64,000 nucleotides of DNA, taken from positions 44,701 through 108,700 of the forward strand of contig PMNA01000013.1 in NCBI GenBank assembly GCA_003162055.1. Reading direction: 5' to 3'. Shown here piece after piece: positions 25,960 through 34,617 of the stretch. The notes under the pieces were generated by a model. It did no database searches. It worked only from the letters and a program-made list of their open reading frames with translations, and had not been told where the DNA came from. The stretch's first letter is position 1; the number at the start of each line of letters is the position of its first letter. The translations under genes and the position numbers were made by a program. The stretch comes from Actinomycetota bacterium. Lineage in GTDB: Bacteria; Actinomycetota; Thermoleophilia; Gaiellales; Gaiellaceae.

Positions 25960-26277
25960 CGCGAGAGCGCCGGTCGAGGAAGCCGCTGGCGAGCTCGAGA
26001 GCTTTGACGGGCGAGCCCGTCGGCAGTGATCTGGCCGAGGACGTCCTGGAGAGCGTCTCCAGGTATGTCGCTCGCGCTGAGCGCGAGTCGTCATCCCACG
26101 AGCCATCCCCGGCGTGGACGACCATCTGCCGCAACCCGTCATTCCTTCCTGTCCGGGATGCCCCGAGCCTTTTAGCAAACTCTTAGCCAATAAACGCGAA
26201 CCGACGCCGGCATGCGCGCGTCTAAATAGATGAAGGGCGCCTTCAAGTAACCGGGACATCGAGCTTGGAGGTGGATG
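25960..26277. other. Intergenic stretch upstream of the M23-like gene
   Basis: About 318 bases with no gene recognised. The last 110 bases are more AT-rich and contain imperfect repeats around TTAGCAA and TTAGCCAA and a TAAATAGAT segment, so the promoter of the 26278 gene is probably here. Confidence 0.45.
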
Positions 26278-27312
26278 ATGTGGCTCTCGCCTGAGAAGGT
26301 CGGAAAGTTCGGTCGGTCCGAGCGTGTCTCCACGTTCGTCTCCGCGAGGCGAAAGAGGTTCTTCGCAGCGAGCGCAGTGAGAATCCTTACGGCGATTCTC
26401 GTTGCGACCGGCGTGGCGCTCGCCCTGCCGGGCCTGGCCGGCGCAAGCTACGGCTGGCCGATCAAGCCGTTCGGGCAGGAGCATCCGGTGCGCGGTCAGC
26501 TCAACGACCCGCGCATGAACGGCCTCGATTTCTACTCCTCGAGTAGCCACACGTTCCATTTCGGGATAGACATCGCGGCGCCGGACGGCACGGCCGTCTA
26601 CGCCGTCGCGCCGGGCCGCGTCTATTACCAGAGCCCGAGCGCCATCGCCGTTCGCGGCGGCGGCGGATCGAACTTCGCTTACTGGCACATCCGCCCGGTG
26701 GTGAAGAACGGAAAGAGCGTGAAGCTGCACGCTCTACTCGGCTACATCCTGCCGGGGTACGGGCACGTCCACTTCGCGGAGAACCGGAACGGTCACTACG
26801 TCAACCCGCTTCGGCTCGGCGGGCTCACGCCCTACACCGACACCACGGCGCCGACCATCGCTTCGCTTTCGTACTACGACGGCACCTACCACGATCTCAC
26901 GGGCGCCACGCTGTCGGGGACGGTCGGTCTTACCGTGAACGCTTTTGACACGCCTCAGCTCGTCTCTAACTGGCCCTGGGCGGTGACCACGCCCGCCCTG
27001 ATCGAGTGGAAGCTGTCCGACGCTACCGGTCGCAAGATCACGGCCGGGAGCTGGGATCTAGGCTCCACGCTCAGCACTCTCGATCCGCTCACGGTCTTCG
27101 CGCCGGGCACCCTGAAAAACAGCTCGAAAGGGGCCGGTGCCTACAACTACTGGCTCGGCCCGCGCTGGGATACCACCCGCGTAGCCGACGGCGCCTACCA
27201 GCTGGTTGTGACGGCATCCGACATCCGCGGCAACGAGACGACCAGTACCGCCAGCTTCACCGTCGCCAACCTGGCGGCAGCCCCAATCGCTCAGTCACGT
27301 CGGCCGGCGTGA
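26278..27312 (+). CDS. Secreted M23-like metallopeptidase-domain protein, copy 1
   Basis: A 344-residue exported protein with a long basic N-region and a hydrophobic segment ending ...GLAGAS near residue 58. The M23-like fold is seen in HFGIDIAAPDGTAVYAVAPGRV (zinc ligands H and D of HxxxD) and YGHVHFAE (HxH), so the zinc site is complete. The C-terminal half is a beta-sandwich-like region with a NYWLGPRWDTTRVADGAYQLVVTA motif. Typical M23 enzymes cut peptidoglycan cross-bridges. The second of two adjacent ATGs (26278) has better spacing from GGAGGT. A paralogue follows directly at 27493. Confidence 0.87.
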   Translation: MWLSPEKVGKFGRSERVSTFVSARRKRFFAASAVRILTAILVATGVALALPGLAGASYGWPIKPFGQEHPVRGQLNDPRMNGLDFYSSSSHTFHFGIDIAAPDGTAVYAVAPGRVYYQSPSAIAVRGGGGSNFAYWHIRPVVKNGKSVKLHALLGYILPGYGHVHFAENRNGHYVNPLRLGGLTPYTDTTAPTIASLSYYDGTYHDLTGATLSGTVGLTVNAFDTPQLVSNWPWAVTTPALIEWKLSDATGRKITAGSWDLGSTLSTLDPLTVFAPGTLKNSSKGAGAYNYWLGPRWDTTRVADGAYQLVVTASDIRGNETTSTASFTVANLAAAPIAQSRRPA

Positions 27313-27393
27313 CCGCATAACCCTTACGGCCACCGGTAGCCGAGCAGATCCGGAGTCACTGCGTCAAAACGAGAAGAGATCTGCGTAGGGAGA

Positions 27394-27436
27394 CTTTGCA
27401 TTGCCATTACATGCTCTTTGCATTGTCTTTACATGC
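27394..27436. repeat. 22-bp-period direct repeats upstream of M23-like copy 2
   Basis: CTTTGCATTGCCATTACATG (27394-27413) and CTTTGCATTGTCTTTACATG (27416-27435) match at 18 of 20 positions, each followed by C. The period is two helical turns. They lie about 60-100 bases before the start of the second M23-like gene, so they may be a two-site operator or overlapping promoter elements. Confidence 0.55.
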
Positions 27437-27492
27437 CACGAGTTAAATCCAAAAGTCGCGCTGGATCATCAACTCGTAACGGAGGTGACGTG

Positions 27493-28467
27493 ATGAGAGC
27501 GAAGCGGATCCTGCCAGTAGCTCTCGGCATCGCCGCCGCGGCGCTCATCTTGCCGAGCTATGCGAGTGCGGCTTACGGCTGGCCGATCAAGCCGTTCGAC
27601 CGGCAACACCCGGTGCGCGGGCAGCTCAACGATCCGAGGATGAACGGTGCTTCAGTCGACACCTCGACCAGCTTCACGTTCCACTCCGGCGTGGACATTG
27701 CCACGCCGGACGGTACGCCGGTCTACGCGGTAGCGGCGGGACGCGTTCACTACCTAGATCCGACCGCAATAGCCGTTCGCCGCCCGCAGGTTCCGGTGGT
27801 CTTCGAATACTGGCACATCGTTCCGGTGGTGAATAACAAATCGTTCGTCAAGCGGCACACGCTCCTAGGCTACGTCGAGATGGGTCGCGGGCACGTTCAC
27901 TTCGCCCAGAAAGAGAACAACACCTACGTTAACCCGCTCCGGCGCGGCGGGCTCACGCCCTATATAGACCACACGCTACCGACCATCAAAGCGATCACGT
28001 ACTTCGATAACGCCGGCGTCAATCACGATCTCGGAAACGCGGTTGTATCGGGAGATATCAGGATCGTCGTCGATGCCTACGACACGCCGGAACTCAAATC
28101 GAACTGGCCCCTGGCGGTGGTTACGCCTGCCTGGGTCGGATGGCAACTGATCGACGCGAGCGGCCGGATAGTCGAGCACAAGCACCGGGACTTCAGCCAC
28201 AAGCTCTACCGTGAGAGCGCGGCTGACATCTTCGCGCCGGGAACGTTCAAGAACGCGATGAAAAGGGGCTCGTTTATCGTCGGCAATTACAACTACTGGC
28301 TCGGGCCGGAGCGGAATACGACCCGTGTCCAGGGCGGCGCCTACAGGCTGGTTGTGACCGTGGCCGACGTGCGAGATAACGAGACGACCAAGACCGTCAG
28401 CTTCACCGTCGCCAATACCGCGGGCGGTACCACGATCTCGCCGCTGCGAAGCTCGGCGTCTCACTGA
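27493..28467 (+). CDS. Secreted M23-like metallopeptidase-domain protein, copy 2
   Basis: A 324-residue paralogue of the preceding gene. Residues 1-26 are a signal peptide (MRAKRILPVALGIAAAALIL, then ASA). The shared stretches YGWPIKPF and HPVRGQLNDPRMNG, the zinc motifs HSGVDIATPDG and GHVHFAQ, and the C-terminal NYWLGPERNTTRVQGGAYRLVVTV show a tandem duplication. The ATG has GGAGGT 7 bases upstream. Unlike copy 1 it lacks the long basic N-region, and it has near-identical 20-bp repeats upstream, so regulation of the two copies probably differs. Confidence 0.87.
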   Translation: MRAKRILPVALGIAAAALILPSYASAAYGWPIKPFDRQHPVRGQLNDPRMNGASVDTSTSFTFHSGVDIATPDGTPVYAVAAGRVHYLDPTAIAVRRPQVPVVFEYWHIVPVVNNKSFVKRHTLLGYVEMGRGHVHFAQKENNTYVNPLRRGGLTPYIDHTLPTIKAITYFDNAGVNHDLGNAVVSGDIRIVVDAYDTPELKSNWPLAVVTPAWVGWQLIDASGRIVEHKHRDFSHKLYRESAADIFAPGTFKNAMKRGSFIVGNYNYWLGPERNTTRVQGGAYRLVVTVADVRDNETTKTVSFTVANTAGGTTISPLRSSASH

Positions 28468-28575
28468 GACGTCCGGTATAGTCGTCGCCCAGCGCGATGA
28501 GGCTCGCGCCTAACCGTCCCTCGGGACTGATGGCCTCTACACGTTCCTGGCTGTCGGTTGAGAGGAGATTGGACT

Positions 28576-29739
28576 TTGGACGCAGTACAGCTAGCGGCGG
28601 TTCTCGCAGCCGTTGTTCTTCTTGCGAGCATGCTCTCGGTCGAGCTGGGCGTGACGGTCGCTCTGGTCGAGTTGACCCTCGGCATGGTCGCCGGCAATAT
28701 CTTCCATCTGCAAAGCACCGGCTGGCTCGACTTCATTGCCGCCTTCGCCTCGATCGTGCTCACCTTCTTGGCCGGGATGGAAGTGGACCCCGACTACATG
28801 CGCCGCCGGGTGAAAGCGTCCGTCTCGATCGGGCTGGTGTCGTTCATCGGCCCCTTCGCCGTATCCTCACTCGCCGCCTATCTCCTCCTCGGCTGGACAA
28901 CGCGCGCCTCGCTCATCACCGGTACCGCCCTTTCCACGACCTCGCTGGCGGTGGTCTATGCCGTGCTGGTCGAGCGCGGCCTCACCGACACGAATATCGG
29001 CAAGCTCCTGATGAGCGCGACCTTCGTCACGGACATTTGTACCGCGGTCGCGCTCTCGGCGATCTTCATCAAGCCCAATATCTGGTTTCCAGTCTTCCTG
29101 ATCGTCTCGCTCGCGCTGATCCTCGCATTGCCGCGGGTCGCGCCCTGGTTCTTCGGGCGCTACGGCGACCGCGTGATCGAGCCCGAGATCAAGCTGGTCT
29201 TCGTCTGCCTGCTCCTGCTGATGGTGCTCGCCAACGCCTCGAACGGGCACGCCGTTCTGCCCGCGTTCGTCCTCGGGCTGGTGATGAGCCGCCACTACAG
29301 CGAGCACCGCGAGGAGCAGAAGCGCCTGCGCGTGGTGGCCTTCGCCTTCCTGACGCCGTTCTTCTTCATCAAGGGCGGGATGAACGTCTCGCTCGGCGCC
29401 GTCGCCGCCAACCTCGGCCTGCTCGGGATCCTGCTGGCGGCGAAGATGCTGCCCAAGCTCGGTCTCGTCTATCCGCTCGCGCGACGCGCCGACCGGCGCC
29501 ACGGCACTTTCGCGACGCTCCTGATGAGCACCGGGCTCACCTTCGGCACCATCTCCGCGCTCTACGGGCTTAACGCCGGCATCATCGACAAGACCCAGTT
29601 CTCGCTGCTCGTTACAGTCGTCGTCGCCTCGGCCGTGGTGCCCACGGCGATCGCCGAGCGCTGGTTCCTCCCCGGCGCCGAGCGGGAACGCCCGCATGAC
29701 CGGCGGCACGCCTACGCCGAGAGCGAGGAGTACGTATAG
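28576..29739 (+). CDS. Monovalent cation/proton antiporter (CPA2 family)
   Basis: A 387-residue membrane protein with about 12 hydrophobic segments. ELTLGMVAGNIF, FLAGMEVDP, TGTALSTTSLAVVYAVLVERGL, SATFVTDICTAVAL, FFFIKGGMNVSLG and LLMSTGLTFGTISALYGL fit the KefB/NapA-type transport domain, including the conserved Asp of the unwound helix (VTDICT). No C-terminal TrkA-N domain is present. TTG at 28576 is chosen because AGAGGAG lies 7 bases upstream. It would exchange K+ or Na+ for protons; the ion cannot be told. Confidence 0.88.
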   Translation: MDAVQLAAVLAAVVLLASMLSVELGVTVALVELTLGMVAGNIFHLQSTGWLDFIAAFASIVLTFLAGMEVDPDYMRRRVKASVSIGLVSFIGPFAVSSLAAYLLLGWTTRASLITGTALSTTSLAVVYAVLVERGLTDTNIGKLLMSATFVTDICTAVALSAIFIKPNIWFPVFLIVSLALILALPRVAPWFFGRYGDRVIEPEIKLVFVCLLLLMVLANASNGHAVLPAFVLGLVMSRHYSEHREEQKRLRVVAFAFLTPFFFIKGGMNVSLGAVAANLGLLGILLAAKMLPKLGLVYPLARRADRRHGTFATLLMSTGLTFGTISALYGLNAGIIDKTQFSLLVTVVVASAVVPTAIAERWFLPGAERERPHDRRHAYAESEEYV

Positions 29740-29863
29740 ACGGTCGCGCGGCGCGATTCGGAACGGTCGGCCGCTGAAACGCTGGTAACCGCTTCGGTTA
29801 AAGATTCAAAACGCGCGCCGACCGGTCGATTCCCTGGAAATAACTGCGGCCCAGGGAGATTCT

Positions 29864-31834
29864 TTGTCCACCGATCGATTTGCTCTTGCACTTGCCGACG
29901 CAGCACCCGAGCCTGCGCTGCCAATCGGCGAGGCGCTTGTCGCGCGAGGCCTGATCTCGAAGCTCCAGCTTCGCTGGGCGCTGGAGACGCAGGCGCGGAC
30001 GGGCGTGCGGCTGGGACGAGTTCTGCTCGCAGCCGGGCTTGTGCGGCGCCAGCGGCTCTACGAGGTTCTGGCCGATCTCTGGGGGTGCGATTTCGTCGAT
30101 CTCGTCACCGATCCTCCGGATGCCGATATTGCGGGCGGGCCCGAGCGCAACCTGATGGTGAGCGAAAGTTGGATCCCGTTCAGGCTCGTCGGGAGGGCGC
30201 TGCTGGTGGCAACCTCCGAGGCGCCGAGCGAGCAACTGGCCGCACGCGTCTTCGCCGCCTGCCCCGAGGATCTTCAGTCTCAGATCGGGGCGATCGAGTT
30301 CTTGGCCACGACCGACTGGGATATCCAGGTCGCGCTCGGCCGCATCTTCCGTACCGACATCAGCCGCGACGCGGCCTTCGGGCTGTCCGAGCGCGATCCG
30401 CTCCTGGGCGCGCGCGCCGGTTTGACGATCATGCAGAGGCTCTCGTTGGAAGTGCTTGCCGGAGCGGTGGCGATTGGAGCGCTGCTCGACCTGCGCGCTT
30501 TGCTCGTCGCCCTGATCGTGGCGATCAACAGCGCCTTCGTCTTTGCCGTTCTGTTCAAGTTCGTGACCTCGCTGGTGGGCGCGAGCGCCGCCCGCAAGCG
30601 CGATCGCCGCGCGACACCGGCACGGGTGCCCGACGACGAGCTGCCGATCTACACGGTGCTGGTGCCGCTCTTCAAGGAAGCGAACGTCGTCGGGGAACTA
30701 ATCGAGAACCTGCGCCGGCTCGACTACCCGCAGGAGAAGCTCGAGATCCTGCTCCTAATGGAGGAGGAGGACAGGGAGACGATTGAGGCAGCCAAGGCCG
30801 CCGATCCGCCCGACACGGTCAGGTTCGTGCTGATCCCGGATGGCGTGCCGCAGACCAAGCCGCGCGCTTGCAACGTCGGTCTCTTCTTCGCTCGCGGCGA
30901 CTACCTGGTCATCTACGACGCCGAGGACCGGCCCGACCCCGGCCAGCTGCGCGACGCCGTAGCCGCCTTCCGCGACGGCGAAGAGTCGCTCGTCTGTCTG
31001 CAGGCCCGGCTCAACTACTTCAACGCCGACCAGAACCTGCTGACGCGGATGTTCACGCTCGAGTACTCCTACTGGTTCGACTGTATGCTGCCGGGCCTCG
31101 ACCGGCTGCGCTTACCGATTCCGCTCGGTGGCACCTCGAATCACTTCGACACCGCGCGGCTACGAGAGCTCGGCGGCTGGGACGCCTTCAACGTCACCGA
31201 GGACGCCGACCTGGGCGTTCGCGCCTCGCTGCACGGCTACACGGTCGGCGTGATCGACTCGACCACCTACGAGGAGGCCTGCTCCAAGCTGCGTCCCTGG
31301 ATCCGCCAGCGAACGCGCTGGATCAAGGGCTACATGCAAACCGCGATCGTGCACAGCCGCCGCCCGCGCTCGCTTCTGCGCGAGGGCGGCTTACGCGGAG
31401 TCTTCGGCTTCCTCTTCCTGATCGCCGGGACGCCCGTCACCTTCCTCGCCGTGCCGATCATGTGGCTGCTGTCGCTGCTCTGGTATCTCGGGCTACCCGG
31501 CGGGACCGAGATCGCGCACTTCTTCCCCCATCCCTTCGCCATGATCTGCACGATCGGCTTCATCGTCGGCAATGTCCTGATGATCGCGCTCAACCTGCTG
31601 GCCGTCGTCCGGCGCAGGATCTACTGGTTGGCGCTCTGGGCACTGGTCGCGCCGATCTACTGGCTGCTGCATTCCTGGGCCGCCTGGCGAGCGCTCATCC
31701 AACTCGTCCACAAGCCATTTTACTGGGAGAAGACGCCGCACGGCCTGGCGCCGGTGGAAGTCCTCTGCCGTACGACGTCGCCGGAAGTGTTTGCTACGTT
31801 CGAGTACGAAGAGCCCGAGCGGTTGTCGGCCTGA
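29864..31834 (+). CDS. MshEN-domain family 2 glycosyltransferase
   Basis: A 656-residue fusion. Residues about 19-105 form a type II secretion E N-terminal (MshEN) domain with two tandem motifs, PIGEALVARGLISKLQLRWAL and RLGRVLLAAGLVRRQRLYEVL; in MshE these bind cyclic di-GMP. Two membrane helices follow near 200-235. A GT2 catalytic domain spans about 265-490, with DAEDRP near 351, TEDADLG near 444 and the QRTRWIKG processivity motif near 480. C-terminal helices (about 505-620) complete a synthase-like channel. It probably makes or exports an extracellular polysaccharide under second-messenger control. TTG start with CAGGGAG upstream. Confidence 0.87.
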   Translation: MSTDRFALALADAAPEPALPIGEALVARGLISKLQLRWALETQARTGVRLGRVLLAAGLVRRQRLYEVLADLWGCDFVDLVTDPPDADIAGGPERNLMVSESWIPFRLVGRALLVATSEAPSEQLAARVFAACPEDLQSQIGAIEFLATTDWDIQVALGRIFRTDISRDAAFGLSERDPLLGARAGLTIMQRLSLEVLAGAVAIGALLDLRALLVALIVAINSAFVFAVLFKFVTSLVGASAARKRDRRATPARVPDDELPIYTVLVPLFKEANVVGELIENLRRLDYPQEKLEILLLMEEEDRETIEAAKAADPPDTVRFVLIPDGVPQTKPRACNVGLFFARGDYLVIYDAEDRPDPGQLRDAVAAFRDGEESLVCLQARLNYFNADQNLLTRMFTLEYSYWFDCMLPGLDRLRLPIPLGGTSNHFDTARLRELGGWDAFNVTEDADLGVRASLHGYTVGVIDSTTYEEACSKLRPWIRQRTRWIKGYMQTAIVHSRRPRSLLREGGLRGVFGFLFLIAGTPVTFLAVPIMWLLSLLWYLGLPGGTEIAHFFPHPFAMICTIGFIVGNVLMIALNLLAVVRRRIYWLALWALVAPIYWLLHSWAAWRALIQLVHKPFYWEKTPHGLAPVEVLCRTTSPEVFATFEYEEPERLSA

Positions 31835-31877
31835 AGCGCTAGCCGTAACCGCACCGCTAAAAGGAAGCGACTTCCGG

Positions 31878-31883
31878 CATACT
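31878..31883 (+). promoter_or_regulatory. Candidate -10 element (CATACT) for the bPH2 operon
   Basis: CATACT ends 8 bases before the ATG at 31892 and no Shine-Dalgarno sequence is present, which again fits leaderless transcription. Confidence 0.4.
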
Positions 31884-31891
31884 CCGCGCCG

Positions 31892-32374
31892 ATGAGCGTC
31901 GGAGAGGCAATGAACGAGAGCTGGCGGCGACCGTCGTTGCGGCTGCTCGTACTGCGCCGGCTGGAGGTGGCGGCGCTCGCGCTCGCTGCGCTGATCGCCG
32001 CGGGCGTGGTCGCCGCGCTCGGAAACACGGTTGTAGGGCTCGCGTGCCTGGGCGGAGTATTCGTGCTCGGGCTCGGAGCGGAGCGTTTTGTCTCGAGGCG
32101 CTTCCACGCCTGGGGCTACGCCGAGCGCGAGGACGACCTGCTCGTGCGGCGAGGAGTCATGTTCTTGCGCCTGTCGGTGGTGCCCTACGGGCGCATGCAG
32201 TTCATCGACCTCACCGCCGGTCCGCTCGAGCGCTCGTTCGGTCTGGCGACGGTGCGCATGCACACGGCCGCGGCCGCCAGCGACGCGCGCATCCCGGGGC
32301 TCGACCGCGAGGAGGCGGCACGGCTGCGCGATCGCCTGGCCGAGCTCGGGGAGGCGCAGGCGGCGGGACTGTGA
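31892..32374 (+). CDS. bPH2-domain membrane protein (YdbS-like)
   Basis: A 160-residue protein with two N-terminal membrane helices (about residues 25-65) and a bacterial pleckstrin-like bPH2 domain: RRFHAWGYAEREDDLLVRRGVMFLRLSVVPYGRMQFIDLTAGPLERSFGLATVRMHTA. It pairs with the larger bPH2 protein that follows, as ydbS pairs with ydbT in Bacillus. The role is not established; relatives have been linked to envelope stress and to export or tolerance of antimicrobial peptides. The stop overlaps the next gene as GTGA. Confidence 0.88.
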   Translation: MSVGEAMNESWRRPSLRLLVLRRLEVAALALAALIAAGVVAALGNTVVGLACLGGVFVLGLGAERFVSRRFHAWGYAEREDDLLVRRGVMFLRLSVVPYGRMQFIDLTAGPLERSFGLATVRMHTAAAASDARIPGLDREEAARLRDRLAELGEAQAAGL

Positions 32375-33675
32375 GCGAGCCGGACAGCTGGCGGCGTTTA
32401 CATCCGCTGTCGCCGATCGTTCGCGGCGGACGGGCCACGATCGGCGCCGCCACCCTGCTCTTGCTCTCGCTCGTCCAAGGCAGCCGAGGTTCGAGCGACT
32501 CGTTCGTGGAGCTGGCGATCGTCGGCATCGTCGTCGTGCTCGGCTTCGTGTCCTGGTTGGTCACGCGCTGGCGGATCGAAGACGACGACCTGCGCATCGA
32601 GTCGGGCGTGCTGCGGCGGCAGTCGCTGCGCTTTCCGCTCTCACAGACCCAGGCGATAGACATCGTCAGGTCAGGCCTGGCGCGAATCTTCGGCGTGGCC
32701 GAGTTGCGCCTGCGCACCGGCGGCTCGAGCGGAGCGACGGCGCGGCTCGACTACGTGGCCGCGCACGAGGCGGAGCCGCTGCGCGCCCGGCTGCTCGCCC
32801 TCGCCGCGGGTGCCCGCGAGCACGAGGGGGCACCTCAGCCGGAGACAGTCGTGGAAGAACGCGTGCTGACGACGGTTCCGACGGGCCGGCTGATCGGCTC
32901 GATCCTGATAAGCGACGTCGGAATACTCGCTGAAGCCGTCCTCGCTGCCTTGATCGTTACGGCCGTGCTCTCGCCCGCGGCGGCGGCGGGCGTGATCGGC
33001 GTCGGCGCCGCCTGGATCTTTACCGTGCTGACCCTCGTCTGGAGGCGCTTCAACCAGGAGTACCGGTTGAGCCTGGCCGAGGCGCCCGACGGGCTGCGTC
33101 TGCGCTCCGGTCTGATCGCGCTGAGCGCCGAGACGATCCGGCCCGGCCGCGTGCAGGCCGTGCGCATGGTCGAGCCGCTCTTCTGGCGGGCGCTCGGCTG
33201 GTGCCGGCTCGAGGTAGACCTGGCCGGCAAGCAGCGCTCGAAGGGAGAGGGCCAGGCCGAGCGCCGGCCGCTGCGCACCGTGCTCCCCGTCGGAAGCCGC
33301 GCCCTCGCGGAGGAGCTGCTCGAGCGCATCGTCCCCGATCGGCCGCCCGTGCAGTCGCCGCCGCCGCGGCGAGCGCTCTGGAAGAGCCCGCTTCGTTACC
33401 GCATGCTCGCCTGGGGGCGCAGCGAGACCTGCGTCGCCACGACCAGCGGGCGCATCCGCCGCGTGACTGTCTGGGCGCCGCTCGAGAAGGTGCAGAGCCT
33501 GCGCCGAGTGCAGGGCCCGCTCCAGCGCCGGCTGCGCCTCGCCACCGTCCACGTCGACACCGCGGGCCGCAGCGTCCACGCCGCGATCCGCGACCGCGAC
33601 ACGGCCGAAGCCGACCGTGCTCTCGTCGAGCTGAGCGATCTGGCGCGGACGGAGCGGCGTAAGAAGAGGCGCTAG
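32371..33675 (+). CDS. Multi-bPH2-domain membrane protein (YdbT-like)
   Basis: A 434-residue protein starting at a GTG that overlaps the previous stop. Two helices (about residues 22-60) precede a first bPH2 domain (WRIEDDDLRIESGVLRRQSLRFPLSQTQAIDIVRSGLARIFGVAELRLRTGG). Two more helices near 180-225 precede a second domain (GLIALSAETIRPGRVQAVRMVEPLFWRALGWCRLEVDLAG), and a third degenerate copy ends the protein (GRIRRVTVWAPLEKVQSLRRVQGPLQRRLRLATVHVDTAG). Three domains match the YdbT architecture. The longer frame starting at 32044 runs through the upstream gene and is not used. Confidence 0.88.
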   Translation: MSEPDSWRRLHPLSPIVRGGRATIGAATLLLLSLVQGSRGSSDSFVELAIVGIVVVLGFVSWLVTRWRIEDDDLRIESGVLRRQSLRFPLSQTQAIDIVRSGLARIFGVAELRLRTGGSSGATARLDYVAAHEAEPLRARLLALAAGAREHEGAPQPETVVEERVLTTVPTGRLIGSILISDVGILAEAVLAALIVTAVLSPAAAAGVIGVGAAWIFTVLTLVWRRFNQEYRLSLAEAPDGLRLRSGLIALSAETIRPGRVQAVRMVEPLFWRALGWCRLEVDLAGKQRSKGEGQAERRPLRTVLPVGSRALAEELLERIVPDRPPVQSPPPRRALWKSPLRYRMLAWGRSETCVATTSGRIRRVTVWAPLEKVQSLRRVQGPLQRRLRLATVHVDTAGRSVHAAIRDRDTAEADRALVELSDLARTERRKKRR

Positions 33676-33686
33676 CGACCGCGCAG

Positions 33687-34477
33687 CTAAGTCCGCTTCC
33701 GCTCAGCCCAGTCACGGTCGATGTAGCAGGCCGAGTCGAGACTCCTGGCGACTCCCGGCGGAACCCAACGACAATCAGGGGCTTCGCTCCCGTCGCCTTT
33801 GACTCGCCAGTGCCCGGAGCTTGTTCGTTCCATCCACGACTCGCCGTTTCCGAGTATGCACTTCGTATACGGGCGAACGAAGGTGTATCCGACCACGGCG
33901 AATCGATCGTCGGCTCTCGAGACTCGAACGTGAAAGCGAGTGCAGGAGTCGTCAAAAACGCCAGGGTGAAAGGCCTGTGTCGCCGCGATGATCAGGTTCC
34001 TCTCCTTCATCGTTGGAGGCCGGTTGGTTCGGGGACCGGCAATCAAGCCGACGACACTATCCCGTGCAGACGAAGCATCACAGCTGCCGAACAGATCGCG
34101 CACGATCCCGGGCAGAGCGGCACGGCAGGAGACCGCTACGCCGCTTTCTACTTCGGTGACCTGCCACTTCGCTGATCGTTTGAGTAGCACTCGTTGAGGA
34201 AACGGGATCGACTTTCCATTCGCTTCGAAAACGCGAACTCGCGCCCCGGCGAAGTGGTCGTCCTTGCTCGAGATGCGGATCCGATCGATCGTGATACGGA
34301 CGGGTCTTCCCCAGTAGAGCGGATTACGGAAGGCGAAGTAGGTCTGCGGTGACTTGCGAATAGCCGCTTTGATCTCGTCAAGGGCGGCGTTTCTCGACTG
34401 AGCTTTCCCCCACAGGCGGGCAGTACAGCTGCGACCGCTGCTGCCAGCACGAGGAGGATGTAGCTCGCACGCTTCAC
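33687..34477 (-). pseudogene. Lipoprotein gene split by a one-base frameshift
   Basis: Two overlapping minus-strand frames make up one gene. The 5' frame encodes a lipoprotein signal (VKRASYILLVLAAAVAAVLPACGG) from a GTG at 34477; the 3' frame encodes about 245 residues starting QSRNAALDEIKAAIRKSPQTY and ending at 33687. The frames meet at a run of five Cs (34407-34411, GGGGG in the mRNA). Adding one G joins them exactly as ACGGKAQSRNAALDE. So the gene is inactivated by a recent deletion, is slippery or phase-variable, or carries a sequencing error. The mature domain, with six or so cysteines, is not one I recognise. Confidence 0.65.
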
Positions 34478-34484
34478 CGGGCTG

Positions 34485-34490
34485 AGCATA
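34485..34490 (-). promoter_or_regulatory. Candidate -10 element (TATGCT) for the lipoprotein gene
   Basis: On the minus strand TATGCT ends 7 bases before the GTG at 34477, which supports the signal-peptide start M-K-R-A-S rather than the upstream ATG codons. Confidence 0.4.
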
Positions 34491-34561
34491 AACCCGAAAG
34501 GCATCGGCCCCTACTTCCATCCTCGCGACGATCGCCAAAGGCGCGTTCCTCACCTGCTTCT

Positions 34562-34616
34562 CCCACCGACGAAAGTCGTCATGCCCTCCAAAGGAGGGCG
34601 GACTTTCGTCGGTGGG
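34562..34616. terminator. Long perfect hairpin between the lipoprotein gene and the imuB-like gene
   Basis: A 16-bp perfect stem (34562-34577 with 34601-34616) encloses a second 7-bp stem, GCCCTCC and GGAGGGC, with an AAA loop. There is no T-tract. It may be a bidirectional terminator, or a structured element that insulates the SOS promoter just downstream. The perfect arms may also indicate a small palindromic repeat. Confidence 0.45.
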
Positions 34617-34617
34617 G

